From: Gracilimonas sp.
GTDB taxonomy: Bacteria; Bacteroidota; Rhodothermia; Balneolales; Balneolaceae
DNA: 64,000 bases
Assembly: GCF_017641085.1 (NCBI RefSeq)
Contig: NZ_JAEPPI010000001.1
Coordinates: forward strand, 496,001-560,000
Reading direction: 5' to 3'
A model generated the notes under the pieces. The model had not been told where the DNA came from and made no database searches. It saw only the letters and a program-made list of their open reading frames with translations. Positions within the stretch are counted from its first letter, which is position 1; the number at the start of each line of letters is the position of its first letter. Position numbers and translations under genes: made by a program. Below are positions 61,524 to 64,000 of this stretch, in pieces.

Positions 61524-63245
61524 GTGCGCATACGACTTCAACAACTGAACCCGATAATCGGGGATTTAACCGGAAATCAGGAACTGATTCTGTCAGCTAT
61601 TCGCGAAGCTGAGAAAGATGGAATAGAACTGTTATTGCTACCTGAATTGGTGACATGCGGCTACCCGCCTATGGATTTAATGGAGCGCCGTGTATTCCGT
61701 GAATTACTTTACAAGGTGAATCGCGAAATCATTGATTCTACGGGAGAAACAACGGTTATATTTGGTTCAATTACCGAAAACCTGACAGGGAAAGGCCGGT
61801 CTTGCTATAATTCGGCCATTGTAGCTCAGCACGGAGAAGAGGTAACACGGGTTCACAAGACTCTGCTCCCAACATACGATGTATTTGACGATCTGCGGTA
61901 TTTTGAGCCAGGTAATGAATTTGAGCCGGTTGTTATCAAAGGATTTCCATTCGGGATTACCGTATGCGAAGATATCTGGTTTAACGATAATGATGTTCAG
62001 TACCACATTTACGATGTAAATCCTGCCGAAGTATTGGCAAACAAAGGAGCAAAAGCCATTATCAACATTTCGGCTTCTCCCTTCAATAAAGATAAACCGG
62101 TGTCCCGGAAAAGAATGCTTCAAAATCATGCCCGGAAGTTAGGAACACCACTTTTTTATGTGAATCAGGTGGGCGCCCAAACCGAGCTTTTGTTTGACGG
62201 TGATTCCCTTGCTTTTGATGGTTCCGGAGAGATGAAAGCTCGATCCAAGAGATTCGAACCGGACTACATGGATATTATCTTCAATGAAGAAGATCAGTCG
62301 GTTGAAGCTATAACGGATGTGGAGGCAAACTTTGAAACACCGGGCAAAGAGCAGGTTATGTTTGAAGGTCTGGTAATGGGAGTTCGCGATTACCTGAAAA
62401 AATCCAACGCCGCCGATAAAGTGATATTAGGTCTGAGCGGGGGAATTGACTCTGCCCTGGTTTGTACGATTGCGAAAGAAGCACTCGGGGCAGAAAATGT
62501 AAAAGCTGTGACGATGCCATCGAAGTTTTCATCGGCAGGAAGTGTCTCCGATTCAGAAAGGCTGGCGGAGAAACTGGGGATTGAACTCCTGGAAATCCCC
62601 ATAAAAAATATTTACGAAGAATACCTGAATGCGCTGGCTCCGGTTTTTGAGGGAACTGAATTCAATGTGGCAGAAGAAAATCTGCAAAGCAGGACCCGTG
62701 GTGATCTACTCATGGCCATTGCGAATAAGTTTGGATATATGCTGCTGAATACAGGAAATAAATCCGAAATGGCTGTCGGTTACTGCACACTGTATGGCGA
62801 TATGGCCGGGGGATTATCCGTCATATCCGACGTTTACAAAACCGAAGTTTATGATATTTGCCGCTGGCTGAATGAAGAATATTACGGGGAAGAAGTAATT
62901 CCGGAGGCCATTCTTACCAAAGCTCCAAGTGCGGAATTACGCCCAGATCAAAAAGATTCAGATTCTTTGCCCGACTACGGAACTTTAGATACCATTTTGA
63001 GATACTACCTGGAGGAGCAGCGATCAAGAGAAGAAATCATCAGTAGCGGCTTAGACGAGCACACCGTAGATAAAACCCTCCGATTGGTAGATTTGAACGA
63101 ACACAAACGATTCCAGGCACCACCCGGGCTAAAAGTGTCCGCAAAAGCCTTTGGAACCGGGCGCAGATGGCCATTAGCGCAACAATGGACCGGGCAAGAG
63201 AAGCAAATCATTCAATCCGGAAAAATTAATAAAGAAGGGCGCTAA
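61524..63245 (+). CDS. nadE: Glutamine-dependent NAD+ synthetase
   Basis: A 573-aa two-domain enzyme from a GTG at 61524. The N-terminal nitrilase-type glutaminase (about 1-260) has LLLPELVTCGYPP (Glu), KTLLPTYDVFDD (Lys) and FGITVCEDIWF (Cys about 149). The C-terminal ATP-pyrophosphatase-type synthase (about 285-560) has LGLSGGIDSALV (about 302-313), NTGNKSEMAVGYCTLYGDMAGG and TKAPSAELRPDQKD. It makes NAD from nicotinate adenine dinucleotide using glutamine as the ammonia donor. Note that this nitrilase domain keeps the lysine lost in the amidase at 49 kb. Confidence 0.95.
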   Translation: MRIRLQQLNPIIGDLTGNQELILSAIREAEKDGIELLLLPELVTCGYPPMDLMERRVFRELLYKVNREIIDSTGETTVIFGSITENLTGKGRSCYNSAIVAQHGEEVTRVHKTLLPTYDVFDDLRYFEPGNEFEPVVIKGFPFGITVCEDIWFNDNDVQYHIYDVNPAEVLANKGAKAIINISASPFNKDKPVSRKRMLQNHARKLGTPLFYVNQVGAQTELLFDGDSLAFDGSGEMKARSKRFEPDYMDIIFNEEDQSVEAITDVEANFETPGKEQVMFEGLVMGVRDYLKKSNAADKVILGLSGGIDSALVCTIAKEALGAENVKAVTMPSKFSSAGSVSDSERLAEKLGIELLEIPIKNIYEEYLNALAPVFEGTEFNVAEENLQSRTRGDLLMAIANKFGYMLLNTGNKSEMAVGYCTLYGDMAGGLSVISDVYKTEVYDICRWLNEEYYGEEVIPEAILTKAPSAELRPDQKDSDSLPDYGTLDTILRYYLEEQRSREEIISSGLDEHTVDKTLRLVDLNEHKRFQAPPGLKVSAKAFGTGRRWPLAQQWTGQEKQIIQSGKINKEGR

Positions 63246-63344
63246 TTCGTTGTTTTCTTCGTTGATGTTGCCGTGAGTTCTATTCTCCCAATTCTATACA
63301 ATAATTAGTACTTTAGACAATCATTTTAAAATCATCTCTAATAC

Positions 63345-64000
63345 ATGCTTAAGAAGTTACGAAAAACGGCTATTGCCATAACCTGTTGTATGTTTATTGC
63401 ACCCGGCATTTCTGCCCAGGACACCACTGCAACACTCGATTTAAAAGAAATGCCATTGCGGCTTTTGGATTACAAAAGTCCTATGCAAGGTTTGCAGGAA
63501 GGTGATGGAATAACCCAGCAACCGGCCATGCAGGAACTGGATAACTTCCAGAAAGATATCATGAGTCGCATTTCGGATATCTATCGCATACACATTAAAG
63601 CGATGGAAGCCCAGGTAAGCAATGATCCTCTGGAAGCAGAAGCTCAGATTAATGATGCCGTAGCTGCCACTCAGGGACTGTTGGATGATTATCCTGAAAT
63701 CCGGGGCGACCGGCGATTTACCGAACTGTACCGATCCGTAATTTCAGAATACCGACAGTTTTATGGTATCACGGAAGTTGGGAATGAGCCTGAAGGAGAG
63801 ATTTTTGCTATTCAGGAAGAACTGTTTTCTGAAGATGACAGCTGGATGAACGAAGATTATGACTTCCCGGAAGACCTTCCACTGAATAAAACGGATGTTC
63901 CGCTTATTCAGAATGACAAAGTAAACCGCCACCTGGTTTATTATACGTTACGTCGGCCTGAAGTAATGGAGACGTGGTTACAACGAGCAGTTAAGTACCA
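63345..64000 (+). CDS. MltD-like lytic transglycosylase, N-terminal part (runs off the window)
   Basis: ATG at 63345 opens a frame that stays open to the window end (218 codons). It has a signal peptide ending ISAQ (about 1-25) and a helical, acidic linker rich in Glu and Asp. Near the edge, NDKVNRHLVYYTLRRPEVME and TWLQRAVKY resemble the start of the MltD-type lytic domain, in which 'WLxRxxxY' precedes the ELxYLAMIESG catalytic core. The core itself lies outside the window. Putative peptidoglycan-cleaving enzyme. Confidence 0.65.
   Translation, partial: MLKKLRKTAIAITCCMFIAPGISAQDTTATLDLKEMPLRLLDYKSPMQGLQEGDGITQQPAMQELDNFQKDIMSRISDIYRIHIKAMEAQVSNDPLEAEAQINDAVAATQGLLDDYPEIRGDRRFTELYRSVISEYRQFYGITEVGNEPEGEIFAIQEELFSEDDSWMNEDYDFPEDLPLNKTDVPLIQNDKVNRHLVYYTLRRPEVMETWLQRAVKY

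Overview
The window looks like a piece of a chromosome from a Gram-negative, outer-membrane-bearing bacterium of the Balneolota/Rhodothermota side of the Bacteroidota-like (FCB) bacteria. This placement is inferred from protein features, not from an rRNA. The features are type IX secretion C-terminal tails with the QNYPNPFNP signature, a PID-CTERM mini-protein, an AccD without its zinc ribbon, a 30-residue COX24-type ribosomal protein, DPP IV and M14 peptidases with Sec signals, a TonB receptor with a carboxypeptidase-like regulatory domain, a lycopene cyclase, and many genes without a clear Shine-Dalgarno. GC is moderate and even, except for one AT-rich gene near 34.5 kb. I see no rRNA, tRNA, CRISPR array, transposase or phage gene, so this is mostly core or housekeeping chromosome.

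Layout. 1-7.8 kb (+): end of dihydroorotase, tsaB, accD, DPP IV, obg overlapping dprA, and a degenerate GAF/histidine-kinase-like protein. 7.85-13.4 kb (-): a baeRF3-type protein, a phosphohexomutase, and an nfeD-SPFH-SPFH membrane-microdomain operon. 13.5-15.4 kb (+): an MsbA-like ABC exporter behind a possible 31-codon leader ORF. 15.5-20 kb (-): two tandem paralogous membrane proteins built from 30-residue repeats, a PLP dehydratase and an AsmA-like protein. 20-25 kb: secreted M14 peptidase (+), secreted amidohydrolase (-), Ogt (-). 25.2-28.4 kb (-): a ZnuD-like TonB receptor operon with a lipoprotein and a small His/Cys protein. 28.5-33.3 kb (+): small membrane protein, PPDK, and a mercuric-reductase-like flavoprotein. 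33.4-35.9 kb: PolB-type exonuclease (-), AT-rich secreted orphan (+), asparaginase (-). 36.1-38.3 kb (+): EF-G-like GTPase. 38.4-42.7 kb (-): OstA/LptC pair, upp, AGCS transporter. 43.0-49.9 kb (+): HU, small ribosomal protein, two type IX cargo proteins flanking a PID-CTERM peptide, and a nitrilase-family amidase. 50-52.2 kb (+): dCTP deaminase, [2Fe-2S] protein, rsmE. 52.2-64 kb: ferritin-like protein (-), lycopene cyclase (-), threonine aldolase (+), NTF2-like protein (+), a putative glycosylase-family protein (-), UbiA prenyltransferase (+), thioredoxin-like protein (+), class III aminotransferase (+), succinate-semialdehyde dehydrogenase (+), NAD synthetase (+), and the start of an MltD-like lytic transglycosylase (+).

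Coherent themes are envelope biogenesis and transport (LptC/OstA, MsbA-like, SPFH/NfeD, AsmA-like, MltD-like, type IX cargo), extracellular peptide and amino-acid use (DPP IV, M14, amidohydrolase, AGCS, asparaginase, threonine dehydratase and aldolase, aminotransferase plus SSADH), and metal uptake (ZnuD-like operon).

The most unusual non-gene structure is a set of at least a dozen short, unrelated pseudo-palindromes built from near-repeated words, found in many intergenic gaps. The most interesting unexplained genes are the 30-residue-repeat paralogs (15.5-17.4 kb), the modular type IX proteins with a PID-CTERM peptide between them, the His/Cys small protein ahead of the ZnuD-like receptor, and several enzymes that appear to lack a canonical catalytic residue.
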